This document shows, one piece after another, positions 16,608 to 26,314 of a stretch of 64,000 bases of DNA. Source of the stretch: Paracoccus albus. GTDB taxonomy: Bacteria; Pseudomonadota; Alphaproteobacteria; Rhodobacterales; Rhodobacteraceae. The stretch is from the NCBI RefSeq assembly GCF_027913035.1, contig NZ_CP115776.1:62001-126000 (forward strand), given 5' to 3'. The translations under genes and the position numbers were made by a program. Position 1 is the first letter of the stretch; each line of letters starts with the position of its first letter. The notes under the pieces are model-generated. The model was not told where the DNA came from. It made no database searches and worked only from the letters and a program-made list of their open reading frames with translations.

Positions 16608-17609
16608 ATGGCAACGCACACATTTTCCTGCATCGACGGCCATACCTGCGGCAACCCGGTTCGCCTTGTCGCGGGCGGCGGCCCCCGGCTGGAGGGCGCG
16701 AATATGCTGGAGAAACGCGCCCATTTCCTGCGCGAATTCGACTGGATCCGCACCGGGTTGATGTTCGAACCCCGCGGGCATGACATGATGTCGGGCACCA
16801 TCCTCTATCCGCCGACGCGGCCCGATTGCGACGTGGCGGTGCTGTTCATCGAAACCTCGGGCTGTCTGGCCATGTGCGGCCACGGCACCATCGGCACCAT
16901 CACCATGGGCATCGAAAACGGGTTGATCCACCCGCGCGAGCCGGGCCGGTTGTCCATCGAAACCCCGGCGGGCAAAGTCGATATCAGCTACGTTCAGGAA
17001 GGCCGCTTCGTCGAAGAGGTCCGTCTGACCAATGTCCCCGGCTTCCTCTATGCCGAGGGCCTGACGGCAGAGGTCGAGGGTCTGGGCGAAATCGCCGTCG
17101 ATGTGTCTTATGGCGGCAATTTCTACGCCATCGTCGAACCGCAGATGAATTTCCGAGACATGGCGGACTTCTCTGCGGGCGAGCTGGTCGGCTTTTCCCC
17201 GAAACTCCGCGCCGCGCTGAACGCGAAATATGAATTCATCCACCCCGAACACCCCGAGATCAATGGTCTGTCGCATATCCTTTGGACCGGCGCGCCCACG
17301 CAGGACGGCGCCCATGCCCGCAATGCCGTCTTCTACGGCGACAAGGCCATTGATCGCAGCCCCTGCGGCACCGGCACATCCGCCCGCATGGCGCAGCTTG
17401 CCGCCAAGGGAAAGCTGAAGGCAGGCGACGAGTTCTGGCACGAATCCATCATCGGCTCGATCTTCAAGGGCCGCGTGGAAGCCGAAACAGAGGTCGCGGG
17501 ACGCCGCGCAATCGTCCCCTCCATCGCCGGATGGGCGCGGATGACGGGCTATAACACCATCTTCATCGACGACCGCGACCCCTTCGCGCATGGCTTCGTG
17601 GTGAAATGA
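16608..17609 (+). CDS. 4-hydroxyproline 2-epimerase (proline racemase family)
   Basis: PLP-independent epimerase, 333 aa, interconverting trans-4-hydroxy-L-proline and cis-4-hydroxy-D-proline. Both catalytic cysteines are present: C90 in AMCGHGTIG and C253 in [14 protein letters not shown]. The N-terminus [14 protein letters not shown], at the first residues, is the 4-hydroxyproline epimerase form rather than proline racemase. ATG 16608 comes 4 bases after the oxidase stop with no separate ribosome-binding site, suggesting coupled translation. It ends in an ATGA overlap with the aconitase-X gene. Confidence 0.92.
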   Translation: MATHTFSCIDGHTCGNPVRLVAGGGPRLEGANMLEKRAHFLREFDWIRTGLMFEPRGHDMMSGTILYPPTRPDCDVAVLFIETSGCLAMCGHGTIGTITMGIENGLIHPREPGRLSIETPAGKVDISYVQEGRFVEEVRLTNVPGFLYAEGLTAEVEGLGEIAVDVSYGGNFYAIVEPQMNFRDMADFSAGELVGFSPKLRAALNAKYEFIHPEHPEINGLSHILWTGAPTQDGAHARNAVFYGDKAIDRSPCGTGTSARMAQLAAKGKLKAGDEFWHESIIGSIFKGRVEAETEVAGRRAIVPSIAGWARMTGYNTIFIDDRDPFAHGFVVK

Positions 17610-19303
17610 CCGCGACCCGCATCCTGCCCGGCACGGGTGAAGGCCCGGTTCTGGCGATGGATCAGGGCCTCAGCTTCTGGGGCGGGGTAGACCCTGAAAA
17701 TGCGAGGGTGATTGACACGCACCATCCCGCATTCTTCGAAGACCTCTCTGGCCGTGTCGTGATGATGCCGACCAGCCGCGGCTCGTGCTCTGGCTCTGGC
17801 GTCATTCTGGAATTGATGCTGAACGGAAACGCCCCCGCCGTGCTGATCTTTTCGGAAGCCGAGAACGTGGCAACACTTGGTGCGCTGATCGGGGCCGAGA
17901 TGTTCGGCAAGACCATGCCTGTCTTGCGCGTCACCTCCGAAGATTTCGGCAGGCTGGCACAAGCCCCATTTCTGCGGATTTCAACGGACCGGATCAGCGG
18001 CAATGGGATCGCGCTGCCAATTGACGACCTGCCCTCCGATAATCTGCACCTGACCGCTGAAGACGAGGCCGTCTTGCGGGGCAGCCGTGGTGAGGCACCT
18101 GCACTTGCCATGAAGATCATCCGCACGGTCGCGCGGCTTCAGGGTGCAGCCCGGCTGACCGATGTCACACGCGGCCATATCGACGGCTGCATCCTCGCCA
18201 ATCAGGCGAATCTGATCTTCGCCGAGAGGATGGCGCGGATCGGCGCAAAGGTCCGCGTTCCGACGACGATCAATGCGATTTCGGTTGATCGGCAGAACTG
18301 GCAGGGGCAGGGCGTGCCGCTGGTCTTTGGCCAGCAGGCGTCGCGATTGGCTGACGCCTATACCCGCATGGGCTGCCAGCCGACCTTCACCTGCGCGCCC
18401 TATCAGCTGGATGACCGCCCCAACCTGGCCGAAGATATCGCATGGGCCGAATCCAACGCCGTGATCTATGCCAACAGCGTGCTTGGTGCCCGGACGCCGA
18501 AACACCCGGATTATCTGGACCTTTGTATCGCGGTGACTGGCCGGGCCCCCCTGTCCGGCGTCTATCTGGAAGAGGAACGCCGCCCCACCCGCATTCTGGA
18601 TTTCGAAGTTCCGCCCGGCGCGGATGACAGCTTCTGGCCACTGGCTGGTTATCAGGCAGGCCTGAAATCGCCCGACCGTATTCCGCTGCTGCGTGGGCTT
18701 GCGGCTCTGCACCCGACAGCCGACGATCTGAAGGCGCTTTGTGCGGCTTTCGGCACCACCTCTGCCGCGCCGATGCTGCATGTGGCCGGTGTCACGCCAG
18801 AGGCAAACCTGCCGCCGAAACCACTTGCGGATCGTGCGAATATCTCAGTTCGAGACCTGTCGGGCGCGTGGCAGGAACTGAACAGCGGCCCAGAGGATAT
18901 TGATCTGGTTGCGATCGGCAGCCCCCATGCATCGGCGAATGAATGCCGCGAACTCGCGCGGCTTCTGAACGGCAGGCCGGTGCGGGCCTCGACCATTGTG
19001 ACCGCCGGGCGCAGCATCATCAGAACGCTGAATGTCGATGGCACATTGAAGCGGCTTGAACAATCCGGCGTTCAGGTCGTCCCCGATCTTTGCTGGTGTT
19101 CGATAACCGAACCTGTGTTCCCTGCCGATGCCCGCACCATCATGACCAATTCCGGGAAATATGCCCATTACGGGCCGGGCCTGTCGGGCCGGGCAATGCG
19201 CTTTGGCAGCCTTGCCGATTGCGCAAACGCCGCCCTGTCCGGCATCGCCCCTAAATCACTGCCCGATTGGCTGAGCCTCAGCGAAGGAAGCATTCATGCG
19301 TAG
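17606..19303 (+). CDS. Aconitase X, probable cis-3-hydroxy-L-proline dehydratase (fused form)
   Basis: Single-chain DUF521/aconitase-X protein of 565 aa. The first ~135 residues are the small swivel domain ([17 protein letters not shown]), which in many archaea is a separate subunit; the rest is the catalytic domain with [20 protein letters not shown], a Cys in FTCAPYQ and another pair in [13 protein letters not shown] near the C-terminus that fit an Fe-S site. Characterised bacterial members dehydrate cis-3-hydroxy-L-proline to pyrroline-2-carboxylate. Placement between the 4-hydroxyproline epimerase and the trans-3-hydroxyproline dehydratase-like gene supports that role. Both junctions overlap (4 and 8 bases). 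Confidence 0.88.
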   Translation: MTATRILPGTGEGPVLAMDQGLSFWGGVDPENARVIDTHHPAFFEDLSGRVVMMPTSRGSCSGSGVILELMLNGNAPAVLIFSEAENVATLGALIGAEMFGKTMPVLRVTSEDFGRLAQAPFLRISTDRISGNGIALPIDDLPSDNLHLTAEDEAVLRGSRGEAPALAMKIIRTVARLQGAARLTDVTRGHIDGCILANQANLIFAERMARIGAKVRVPTTINAISVDRQNWQGQGVPLVFGQQASRLADAYTRMGCQPTFTCAPYQLDDRPNLAEDIAWAESNAVIYANSVLGARTPKHPDYLDLCIAVTGRAPLSGVYLEEERRPTRILDFEVPPGADDSFWPLAGYQAGLKSPDRIPLLRGLAALHPTADDLKALCAAFGTTSAAPMLHVAGVTPEANLPPKPLADRANISVRDLSGAWQELNSGPEDIDLVAIGSPHASANECRELARLLNGRPVRASTIVTAGRSIIRTLNVDGTLKRLEQSGVQVVPDLCWCSITEPVFPADARTIMTNSGKYAHYGPGLSGRAMRFGSLADCANAALSGIAPKSLPDWLSLSEGSIHA

Positions 19304-20324
19304 CAGCAAAACTGTTCACGTCATCTCTGCCCATGCCGAAGGTGAGGTCGGGGATGTCATCGTAGGCGGCGTCATGCCACCCCCCGGCGACACGATCTGG
19401 GAACAGTCCCGCTGGATTGCGCAGGATGACAAGCTGCGCAATTTTGTCCTGAACGAACCGCGCGGCGGTGTCTTTCGCCATGTGAACCTGCTGGTGCCGC
19501 CCAAGCATCCTGACGCCGATGCGGCATTCATCATCATGGAGCCAGAGGACACGCCGCCAATGTCCGGCTCCAACTCTATCTGCGTGTCAACAGTGCTGCT
19601 GGATGGCGGGCTGATCCCGATGCAGGAACCCGAAACCCGTCTGACGCTGGAAGCGCCGGGCGGGCTCGTCCGCGTCCGCGCCGAATGTCGCGACGGCAAG
19701 GCTCAGCGCATCTTCGTGCAGAACCTGCCCAGTTTTGCCGGCCCGCTTGAGCAGACTTTGGAGGTAGAAGGCCTCGGCACGCTGAACGTGGATACGGCCT
19801 TTGGCGGTGACAGCTTTGTGGTCGTCGACCCAGCCGCGATGGGCTTCGCGATGACCCCGGATGAGGCGCATGACATCGCCCGGCTGGGTGTGCGGATCAC
19901 CAATGCGGCCAACGAACAGCTTACATTTAGCCATCCCACGCTGCCCGATTGGAAACATTTCAGCTTTTGTCTGTTTGCCGGGGCGCTGACGCGTGACGAA
20001 AGCGGGCTGCGGGTCAAGGCAGCTGTGGCGATACAGCCGGGAAAGGTTGACCGCTCTCCCACCGGGACGGCGCTTTCGGCACGCATGGCGCTGCTGCACG
20101 CGCGTGGAGAGATGACACAGGCAGATCACCTGACGGCGGAATCGCTGATCGGCTCTACCTTCGGGGGCCGTATTGTCAGCACGACGAGGGTCGGGGATAG
20201 GCCCGCCATTATTCCGGAAATCTCTGGCCGTGGCTGGATCACCGGCATTCATCAGCACATGCTCGACCCCGATGATCCGTGGCCAGAGGGTTATCGGCTG
20301 AGCGACAGTTGGGGCGCAAGGTGA
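19296..20324 (+). CDS. Proline racemase family protein, probable trans-3-hydroxy-L-proline dehydratase
   Basis: Paralogue of the epimerase at 16.6 kb, 342 aa. The two catalytic positions are Ser90 (PPMSGSNSI) and Thr256 ([14 protein letters not shown]), where racemases and epimerases have Cys/Cys. Thr at the second position is the mark of trans-3-hydroxy-L-proline dehydratases, which need only one base and release pyrroline-2-carboxylate; the best-known members keep Cys at the first position, so Ser90 is worth noting. It overlaps the aconitase-X gene by 8 bases and closes this operon. Activity is inferred from residue pattern and neighbours. Confidence 0.82.
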   Translation: MRSSKTVHVISAHAEGEVGDVIVGGVMPPPGDTIWEQSRWIAQDDKLRNFVLNEPRGGVFRHVNLLVPPKHPDADAAFIIMEPEDTPPMSGSNSICVSTVLLDGGLIPMQEPETRLTLEAPGGLVRVRAECRDGKAQRIFVQNLPSFAGPLEQTLEVEGLGTLNVDTAFGGDSFVVVDPAAMGFAMTPDEAHDIARLGVRITNAANEQLTFSHPTLPDWKHFSFCLFAGALTRDESGLRVKAAVAIQPGKVDRSPTGTALSARMALLHARGEMTQADHLTAESLIGSTFGGRIVSTTRVGDRPAIIPEISGRGWITGIHQHMLDPDDPWPEGYRLSDSWGAR

Positions 20325-20397
20325 CACTCCTGCCACACTCTCACATTGATCGAGTGTCCCGCGTCCAGTATTCAGCTTGTCGACTGAGAGAGGTTGC

Positions 20398-21102
20398 ATG
20401 AACAAGAACAGCGGCACCGCCATTCCAGAACGCAAGCGCGGCGAAGGCGTCAAATTCGTCTATGAGATCCTGCGCGATGAGATCATCGACCTTGTTCTGC
20501 CCCCCGGCAGCCCGATCGACGAAATTCAGCTTGCCGAGCGCCTGTCAATGTCGCGTACACCCATCCGAGAGGCCCTGGTCCGGCTGGCCGGAGAGGGGCT
20601 GGTCACGACGCTTCCGAACCGTTCCACCGTCGTGTCAAATATCGACTTTATCAATATGCACAACTTCTTCGATGCGCTGACGCTGATGTATCGCGTCACG
20701 ACGCGACTGGCGGCCGAGAACCGGACAGAGGGCGATCTGAAAATCATTCGGACCCATCTGGCGGCTTTCGACAAGGCTCTGGCAGAGCGCGATGCGCTTG
20801 GGATGATTGCGACGAACCGCAATTTTCACGCCGCCATCGCCGAGGCCGGGCGCAACCCCTATTATATCGGATTGTTCAACCGGCTGCTGGACGAGGGGCG
20901 CCGTATCCTGCGTCTGTACTATTCATCCTATGATGATGCCCCGCCGGCGACAGACACGGACGGTCACGAAGGCATGGTCAGGGCCATCGAGGCACAGGAT
21001 GTCGATGAAGCCGACAGGCTGGCGACCGTTCATGCCGACCTGATCGTCGGCCAGATCCGCAGCCTTCTGGCCAAGGACCGGCGGCAGAATATAGCTCTGT
21101 AA
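20398..21102 (+). CDS. GntR family transcriptional regulator (FCD domain)
   Basis: 234-aa FadR-subfamily regulator. The winged helix contains LPPGSPIDEIQLAERLSMSR followed by TPIREALVRLAGEGL, and the FCD domain spans about residues 85-225 with RNFHAAIAEAGRNPYY and DGHEGMVRAIEAQD. ATG 20398 is favoured over an upstream TTG (20377) by GAGAGAGG just before it. It lies between the hydroxyproline enzymes and the deaminase gene and is expected to sense hydroxyproline or a breakdown product. Which of the operator-like sites in the window belong to it and which to the regulator at 3.9 kb cannot be told from sequence. Confidence 0.88.
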   Translation: MNKNSGTAIPERKRGEGVKFVYEILRDEIIDLVLPPGSPIDEIQLAERLSMSRTPIREALVRLAGEGLVTTLPNRSTVVSNIDFINMHNFFDALTLMYRVTTRLAAENRTEGDLKIIRTHLAAFDKALAERDALGMIATNRNFHAAIAEAGRNPYYIGLFNRLLDEGRRILRLYYSSYDDAPPATDTDGHEGMVRAIEAQDVDEADRLATVHADLIVGQIRSLLAKDRRQNIAL

Positions 21103-21108
21103 ATCCAG

Positions 21109-21132
21109 AACCGGCTGTTTTTACAGCAGGTT
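21109..21132 (+). terminator. Hairpin after the second GntR gene
   Basis: AACCGGCTG (21109-21117) faces CAGCAGGTT (21124-21132) with one mismatch and a TTTTTA loop; outer bases CAGAA/TTCTG extend it with a bulge. No clear T-run follows. It lies right after the GntR stop and before the promoter of the deaminase gene. Confidence 0.45.
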
Positions 21133-21151
21133 ATTCTGTCCGCAATATATG

Positions 21152-21179
21152 TCGACAAATAAAATACAAAAGATATAAT
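21152..21179 (+). promoter_or_regulatory. Near-consensus sigma-70 promoter of the deaminase gene
   Basis: TCGACA (21152-21157, one mismatch from TTGACA) and a perfect TATAAT (21174-21179) are 16 bases apart. The spacer holds AAAATACAAAAG, resembling the ATACAAA elements upstream of dctP and of the amino-acid ABC operon, so a GntR regulator could bind between the two boxes. Confidence 0.65.
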
Positions 21180-21239
21180 GCACTTATACGCGGCCCGATT
21201 CGATCCGTGCCCTGGCCGCATGAGCATTAGGAGTGCGAT

Positions 21240-22202
21240 ATGGACAGGCAGATCTTTTTCGGCACCATCCCGGCGCTGATGACCCCGTGCAAGGACGACC
21301 GGACCCCGGATTATGACGCGCTTGTCGCGACCGGTCAAAAGCTGATCGCTGATGGCATGTCGGCGGTGGTCTATTGCGGCTCGATGGGGGACTGGCCGCT
21401 GCTGAGCGATGAGCAGCGCATGGAAGGCGTCAAGCGGCTGACCGAGGCCGGCGTGCCCGTCATCGTCGGCACTGGCGCGATCAACACCGCAAGCGCGGTG
21501 GCCCATGCCGCCCACGCCCAGAAAGCCGGCGCAAAGGGTCTGATGGTGATCCCGCGCGTTCTGTCCCGCGGCCCGTCACCCGCTGCTCAGAAAGCGCATT
21601 TCAAGGCGATCCTCGCCGCGGCACCCGACTTGCCCGCGATCATCTATAACAGCCCTTACTACGGCTTTGTCACCAAGGCGGATCTGTTCTTTGCCCTGCG
21701 TGCAGAACACCCGAACCTGATCGGTTTCAAAGAGTTCGGCGGACCTGCCGACATGACCTATGCCGCCGAAAACATCACCAGCGGCGACGATGATGTCACG
21801 CTGATGATTGGCGTGGACACCGGCGTTTTTCATGGGTTCGTGAATTGCGGGGCGACCGGCGCGATTACCGGAATCGGCTCTGTCCTGCCGAAAGAAGTGC
21901 TGCATCTTGTCGGGCTGTGTCAGGCGGCGGCAAAGGGCGATGCCGATGCACGCGCCCGCGCGAAGGAACTGGAAGAGGCTCTGGCTGTGCTGTCGTCCTA
22001 TGACGAGGGGCCGGATCTGGTGCTGTACTTCAAGCATCTGATGGTGCTGAAGGGGCAGCCGGAATACAGTCTGCATTTCAACGAAGCCGACGCGCTGAGC
22101 GACAGCCAGAAAGGCTATGCCGAGGCGCAGCTGAAACTGTTCGATGCGTGGTATGCCGAATGGTCACAGCAGGACGGTGCCGTTCAGAAATACGCCGCCT
22201 GA
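21240..22202 (+). CDS. Pyrroline-4-hydroxy-2-carboxylate deaminase (DHDPS family)
   Basis: Schiff-base TIM-barrel enzyme, 320 aa, with Tyr136 (IIYNSPYYG) and Lys164 (IGFKEFGG). The opening IFFGTIPALMTPC and VVYCGSMGDWPLL are characteristic of the hydroxyproline-pathway group, which converts 1-pyrroline-4-hydroxy-2-carboxylate to alpha-ketoglutarate semialdehyde and ammonia. AGGAG a few bases upstream supports ATG 21240. With the epimerase, the oxidase and the semialdehyde dehydrogenase at 10.8 kb it completes trans-4-hydroxy-L-proline breakdown to 2-oxoglutarate. It has its own promoter after the GntR gene. Confidence 0.9.
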   Translation: MDRQIFFGTIPALMTPCKDDRTPDYDALVATGQKLIADGMSAVVYCGSMGDWPLLSDEQRMEGVKRLTEAGVPVIVGTGAINTASAVAHAAHAQKAGAKGLMVIPRVLSRGPSPAAQKAHFKAILAAAPDLPAIIYNSPYYGFVTKADLFFALRAEHPNLIGFKEFGGPADMTYAAENITSGDDDVTLMIGVDTGVFHGFVNCGATGAITGIGSVLPKEVLHLVGLCQAAAKGDADARARAKELEEALAVLSSYDEGPDLVLYFKHLMVLKGQPEYSLHFNEADALSDSQKGYAEAQLKLFDAWYAEWSQQDGAVQKYAA

Positions 22203-22275
22203 TCAGGACGCGGCGTTCACAGGTTCTATACCGGGCGTGCACAGGTGATGTGCGCGCCCGGTTTCACTTCTGGCG

Positions 22276-25200
22276 CTAGCCTGCCAGCAGGGCTGCGTTA
22301 CCGCCGGCCGCCGTTGTGTCCACGCAAAGATGTCGCTCATGCGCGACATGGGCCCGATCCGGCATGGCGCAGATCAGCGGCAGGATTTCCGTTTCCCGTG
22401 CGGCAAGTGCCTGGGCATAGCTGCGACCGGTTTCGGCATTGCCCCACCATATCGCGGCAGAGAAACCTTCCAGTGTGGTGAGTGCCGCTGGTTCTAGCGC
22501 GCCGTCGACGCGGACGGCCTGACCGCCAAGAGCCTCGACCGCTGCGGCCTGTGCCGCTGCTGCAACGCGGCCCGGACCAAGGCAGAGGACGGGTTCGCGG
22601 GCATGAAGGCTCAGCCGGTTCAGCTCTCCGGTGGGGCCGGGCATGATCTGCTGCCCGATCTCTGGCGCGGTCGTCTCGGACAGGGCCGCATTGATCGCTG
22701 CAGGATCCGCATCGCCGCTTGGCTTGCCAGCGGGCAGAGCGGCCGTTTCGGCAGCATAGAAGCGGGGCAGATAATTCGGCCCGCCTGCCTTTGGGCCGGT
22801 GCCTGACAGCCCTTCGCCGCCGAAGGGCTGGCTGCCGACAATGGCGCCGATCTGGTTGCGGTTCACATAAATATTCCCGGCATGAACACTGTCGGCGATT
22901 TCCTGAACGCGGCTGTCAATGCGGGTGTGCAGGCCGAAGGTCAGGCCGAATCCGCGTGCGTTCACATCCTTCACCACATTGTCGATATCGCTGGCCCGGA
23001 AGGTGGCGACATGCAGCACGGGGCCGAATACCTCACGTTCCAGATCGTCGATGCCATCGACCTGAATCAGCACCGGCGGCACAAAGCTGCCCCCACTCGG
23101 GGCCACAAGCTGATGCAGCACGCGGCCGGTCTGAGCGTCGATATAGCGGCTGATTTCCTGCTGTGCATCGGGATCAATGACAGGGCCGACATCGGTTGAA
23201 AGCAGTGCCGGATCACCGATGGAAAGCTGATCCATCGCGCCTTTCAGCATTTCGATCACATGGGGGGCGACATCCTCTTGCAAATAGAGGCAGCGCAGCG
23301 CCGAACAGCGCTGACCCGCCGACTGGAAGCTGGAGGCGATGATGTCGCGCACGGCCTGCTCTGGCAGGGCGGTGGAATCGACGATCATCGCGTTAAGCCC
23401 GCCGGTTTCGGCTATCAGCGGCGTGCCGGGGGCAAGATGCTCGGCCATCGCCCGCGCGATGATCCTTGCGGTATCGGTAGAGCCGGTAAAGACCACACCC
23501 GAGATGCGCGGGTCAGAGGTCAGGGCCGCACCAACCGTCGCGCCATCTCCGGGCAGCAGTTGCAGCGCCGCGCGTGGGACGCCAGCCTGATGCAGAAGGC
23601 GCACGGCAATCGCGGCAATCAGCGGCGTCTGTTCGGCGGGCTTTGCCAGCACCGCATTGCCAGCCATCAGGGCCGCCGCGATCTGCCCGGTGAAAATGGC
23701 CAGGGGGAAGTTCCACGGGCTGATCGCCGTGAAGATGCCGCGCGGGGCGTCCTGACGATCTTCCCCCTGAAGTGCGTAGTACCTCAGGAAATCGACGGCC
23801 TCGCGCAGCTCGCCTACGGCATCGGGCAGGGATTTCCCCGCCTCACGCGTAAGCGCGGCGAAGATTTCGCCATAGTTTTCCTCGTAAAGATCTGCCGCAC
23901 GACGCAGCACCGCTGCGCGCTCGGATGAGGGTGCATCCCAGACCGCCGCATCGGCAATGGCGCGACCCACGGTTTCGGCATCGGCATCCGTGACCTGTGC
24001 AACAGTTTCACCTGTGGCCGGGTTCACGACGGCGCGTTGCTTCCCCGTCGGATCGGATAGGGTGATCGGGTTGGCATCGGACAGCTTTGCCGGGGTTGCG
24101 GCGGTGATCCGCGCAAGCTCTGCCTCATCGGTCAGGTCGAAACCGGCAGAGTTTTCCCGCCGCGCGCCGAAAATCGCCTCTGGCTGGACCAGCAGGGCAG
24201 GGGGTTCTGCACTGTTCAGCATGTCGAATGGGTCGCGCGCAATTTCTTCCGGCGGGACGTCCTCATCGACGATCTGGTGAACGAAGGATGAATTCGCGCC
24301 ATTTTCCAGCAGGCGGCGCACCAGATAGGCCAGCAGGTCGCGATGCGCACCGACCGGCGCGTAGATGCGGCAGCGCCCCTTGGTTTCGCGGATGACGATC
24401 TCGTGCAGACGTTCACCCATGCCATGCAGGCGCTGAAACTCGAAATCCGTGTCGCCAACCATATGTAGGATCGCCGCGACAGTATGGGCGTTATGGGTGG
24501 CGAACTGCGGATAGATGCGGTCCGAATAGCCGATCAGCTTGCGGGCATTGGCGATATAGCTGACATCGGTTTCCACCTTGCGGGTAAACAGCGTGAAATC
24601 CGGCAGGCCTTCCACCTGCGCCAGCTTGATCTCCGTATCCCAATAGGCGCCCTTCACCAGCCGGACCATGATCTTGCGGTCAAGCTGCGCCGACAGGTCA
24701 TGCAGCCAGTCGATGACCAGACCGGCGCGTTTTCCATAGGCCTGCACCACGACGCCGAACCCGTCCCATCCGGCCAGCGAGGGGTCGGACAGAACCGCCT
24801 TGATGACCTTCAGCGACAGGACAAGCCGGTCCTGTTCCTCGGCGTCGATATTCATGCCCATATTCGCGGCTTTTGCGGCCTGCGCCAGTTCCAGCACGAC
24901 CGGCACAAGCTCAGCCAGCACCGCATCTTCCTGTGCGACTTCATAGCGCGGGTGCAGCGCGGACAGCTTGATCGAGATGCCGGGGTTTTCGCGCACCGAT
25001 CCCTTGGTGCAGGATGCCGAAATTGCGCGGATGGCGGCTGCATATTCGCGGGCATAGCGGTCGGCATCGGCACGGGTCATGGCGGCCTCGCCCAGCATGT
25101 CATAGCTGTAGCTGTAGCCCTGCTCCTCCATCCCCTTCGCCCGATCGAGCGCCGCGCCGATTGTCTGGCCCAGCACGAATTGGCGGCCCATCTCGCGCAT

Positions 25201-25683
25201 GGCGCGGGTGACGGCGGTGCGAATGACAGGCTCGCCCAGTCGGCGGATTGCGCCGCGCAGGGTGCCGACGATGCCGGGCTGGTCGTCATCCAGCACCTTG
25301 CCGGTCAGCATCAGCGCCCAGGTGGACGCATTGACCAGGCTGGAGGTCGCCTCTCCCAGATGCCGTCCCCAGTCGGATGGGGCGATCTTATCTTCGATCA
25401 GCGCGTCCATCGTGGTGCGGTCAGGCACGCGCAGCATCGCCTCGGCCAGACACATCAGTGCGACGCCTTCGCGCGTGGACAGCCCGTATTCGCCAAGAAA
25501 ATGTTCCATCAGCGTTGGCTTATCGGTACGACGGATGCGGCGGACCAGATCGGCGGCGTTGTCGCTGATGCGGCCGCGCGCTTCCGGCGACAGTGCGGCC
25601 TGTGCGATCAACTCGTCCAGCAACGGGGCAGCGTGCCGGAACTTGGCATCAAGGGTGAACTGGCTGAAATCGGTCGCTGGCAT
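22276..25683 (-). CDS. putA: Bifunctional proline dehydrogenase / L-glutamate gamma-semialdehyde dehydrogenase PutA
   Basis: Converts proline to glutamate in two steps, 1135 aa. Order: helical arm and PRODH TIM-barrel (about residues 1-470; VRLVKGAYWDTEIKLAQ, RRLLENGANSSFVHQI), then an aldehyde dehydrogenase with catalytic Cys in SAGQRCSALRC and Glu in IAETGGLNAM, then a C-terminal tail of ~150 residues. There is no N-terminal ribbon-helix-helix DNA-binding domain, so this PutA is not its own repressor; the divergent Lrp-type gene takes that role. ATG 25683 is preferred because GGAGGATCAG precedes it; an ATG four codons earlier would remove this ribosome-binding site. Confidence 0.95.
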   Translation of the reverse strand: MPATDFSQFTLDAKFRHAAPLLDELIAQAALSPEARGRISDNAADLVRRIRRTDKPTLMEHFLGEYGLSTREGVALMCLAEAMLRVPDRTTMDALIEDKIAPSDWGRHLGEATSSLVNASTWALMLTGKVLDDDQPGIVGTLRGAIRRLGEPVIRTAVTRAMREMGRQFVLGQTIGAALDRAKGMEEQGYSYSYDMLGEAAMTRADADRYAREYAAAIRAISASCTKGSVRENPGISIKLSALHPRYEVAQEDAVLAELVPVVLELAQAAKAANMGMNIDAEEQDRLVLSLKVIKAVLSDPSLAGWDGFGVVVQAYGKRAGLVIDWLHDLSAQLDRKIMVRLVKGAYWDTEIKLAQVEGLPDFTLFTRKVETDVSYIANARKLIGYSDRIYPQFATHNAHTVAAILHMVGDTDFEFQRLHGMGERLHEIVIRETKGRCRIYAPVGAHRDLLAYLVRRLLENGANSSFVHQIVDEDVPPEEIARDPFDMLNSAEPPALLVQPEAIFGARRENSAGFDLTDEAELARITAATPAKLSDANPITLSDPTGKQRAVVNPATGETVAQVTDADAETVGRAIADAAVWDAPSSERAAVLRRAADLYEENYGEIFAALTREAGKSLPDAVGELREAVDFLRYYALQGEDRQDAPRGIFTAISPWNFPLAIFTGQIAAALMAGNAVLAKPAEQTPLIAAIAVRLLHQAGVPRAALQLLPGDGATVGAALTSDPRISGVVFTGSTDTARIIARAMAEHLAPGTPLIAETGGLNAMIVDSTALPEQAVRDIIASSFQSAGQRCSALRCLYLQEDVAPHVIEMLKGAMDQLSIGDPALLSTDVGPVIDPDAQQEISRYIDAQTGRVLHQLVAPSGGSFVPPVLIQVDGIDDLEREVFGPVLHVATFRASDIDNVVKDVNARGFGLTFGLHTRIDSRVQEIADSVHAGNIYVNRNQIGAIVGSQPFGGEGLSGTGPKAGGPNYLPRFYAAETAALPAGKPSGDADPAAINAALSETTAPEIGQQIMPGPTGELNRLSLHAREPVLCLGPGRVAAAAQAAAVEALGGQAVRVDGALEPAALTTLEGFSAAIWWGNAETGRSYAQALAARETEILPLICAMPDRAHVAHERHLCVDTTAAGGNAALLAG

Positions 25684-25723
25684 CTGATCCTCCATCTTTC
25701 AAAGGGGATTTAATCCATCATGC

Positions 25724-25740
25724 ATGGACGATGCGTCCAT
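25724..25740. promoter_or_regulatory. Palindrome between putA and its regulator (candidate PutR operator)
   Basis: ATGGACG-ATG-CGTCCAT is a perfect 7-base inverted repeat with a 3-base centre, lying 41 bases upstream of putA and 51 upstream of the divergent Lrp-type gene. Size and symmetry suit an Lrp/AsnC dimer. A proline-responsive regulator could control both genes from here. Confidence 0.55.
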
Positions 25741-25791
25741 ATTGGCGCAGAATGCCAGTCGTATCGACTTATTTCAGGGTTCTATCTGGAC

Positions 25792-26256
25792 ATGACAGCA
25801 GAGCTGGACAGCACCAACCGCAAGATATTGGCAGAGCTTGTCGCCAATGCCCGCATCCCGATCACGGAACTGGCGCGAAAGGTCGGGCTGTCAAAAACCC
25901 CCGTCGCGCTGCGCATCCGCCAGATGGAGGAAATGGGGCTGATACAGGGCTATCGTGCCATCCTGTCGCCGCTGTCGCTGGGGCTGACGCATGTCACCTA
26001 TGTCGAGGCGCGGCTGACCGATACCCGACAGAAAGCTCTGGAACAATTCAATGACGGAGTCAGGTCCATCACCGAGATCGAGGAGTGTTACATGATTGCG
26101 GGCGGGTTCGATTACCTGCTGAAAGTCCGCTCGCGCGATATGACCCATTTCCGCCAGATCATGGCAGAGAAGATTTCGTCGCTACCTTTCATTCATGCGA
26201 CAACCAGCTATGTCGCGATGGAGGCGGTGGTCGAGCAGAACTGGACCGAAATCTGA
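25792..26256 (+). CDS. putR: Lrp/AsnC family transcriptional regulator (PutR-like)
   Basis: 154-aa regulator. Helix-turn-helix at about residues 20-40 (ITELARKVGLSKTPVALRIRQ, given here as a location) and a C-terminal RAM/ligand-binding domain (YMIAGGFDYLLKVRSRDM). In alphaproteobacteria an Lrp-type PutR next to putA activates putA in the presence of proline, and the divergent layout here matches. ATG 25792 gives the normal N-terminus (TAELDSTNRKILAEL); only a weak ribosome-binding site is visible. An in-frame start at 25720 would run through the palindrome and is unlikely. The symbol is given by synteny and family. Confidence 0.85.
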   Translation: MTAELDSTNRKILAELVANARIPITELARKVGLSKTPVALRIRQMEEMGLIQGYRAILSPLSLGLTHVTYVEARLTDTRQKALEQFNDGVRSITEIEECYMIAGGFDYLLKVRSRDMTHFRQIMAEKISSLPFIHATTSYVAMEAVVEQNWTEI

Positions 26257-26314
26257 GCATCCTTAAATGCAGCGGGCCGAGGCGTTCCCCGGCCCGTTGT
26301 TATCGTACCTTCGT

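Noticed and set aside
15368..16801. 477-codon minus-strand frame opposite the D-amino-acid oxidase gene
   Set aside because: A shadow of the oxidase and epimerase genes, which have full cofactor and active-site motifs.
24484..25713. 409-codon plus-strand frame opposite putA
   Set aside because: No homology or ribosome-binding site; PutA on the other strand has complete motifs throughout.
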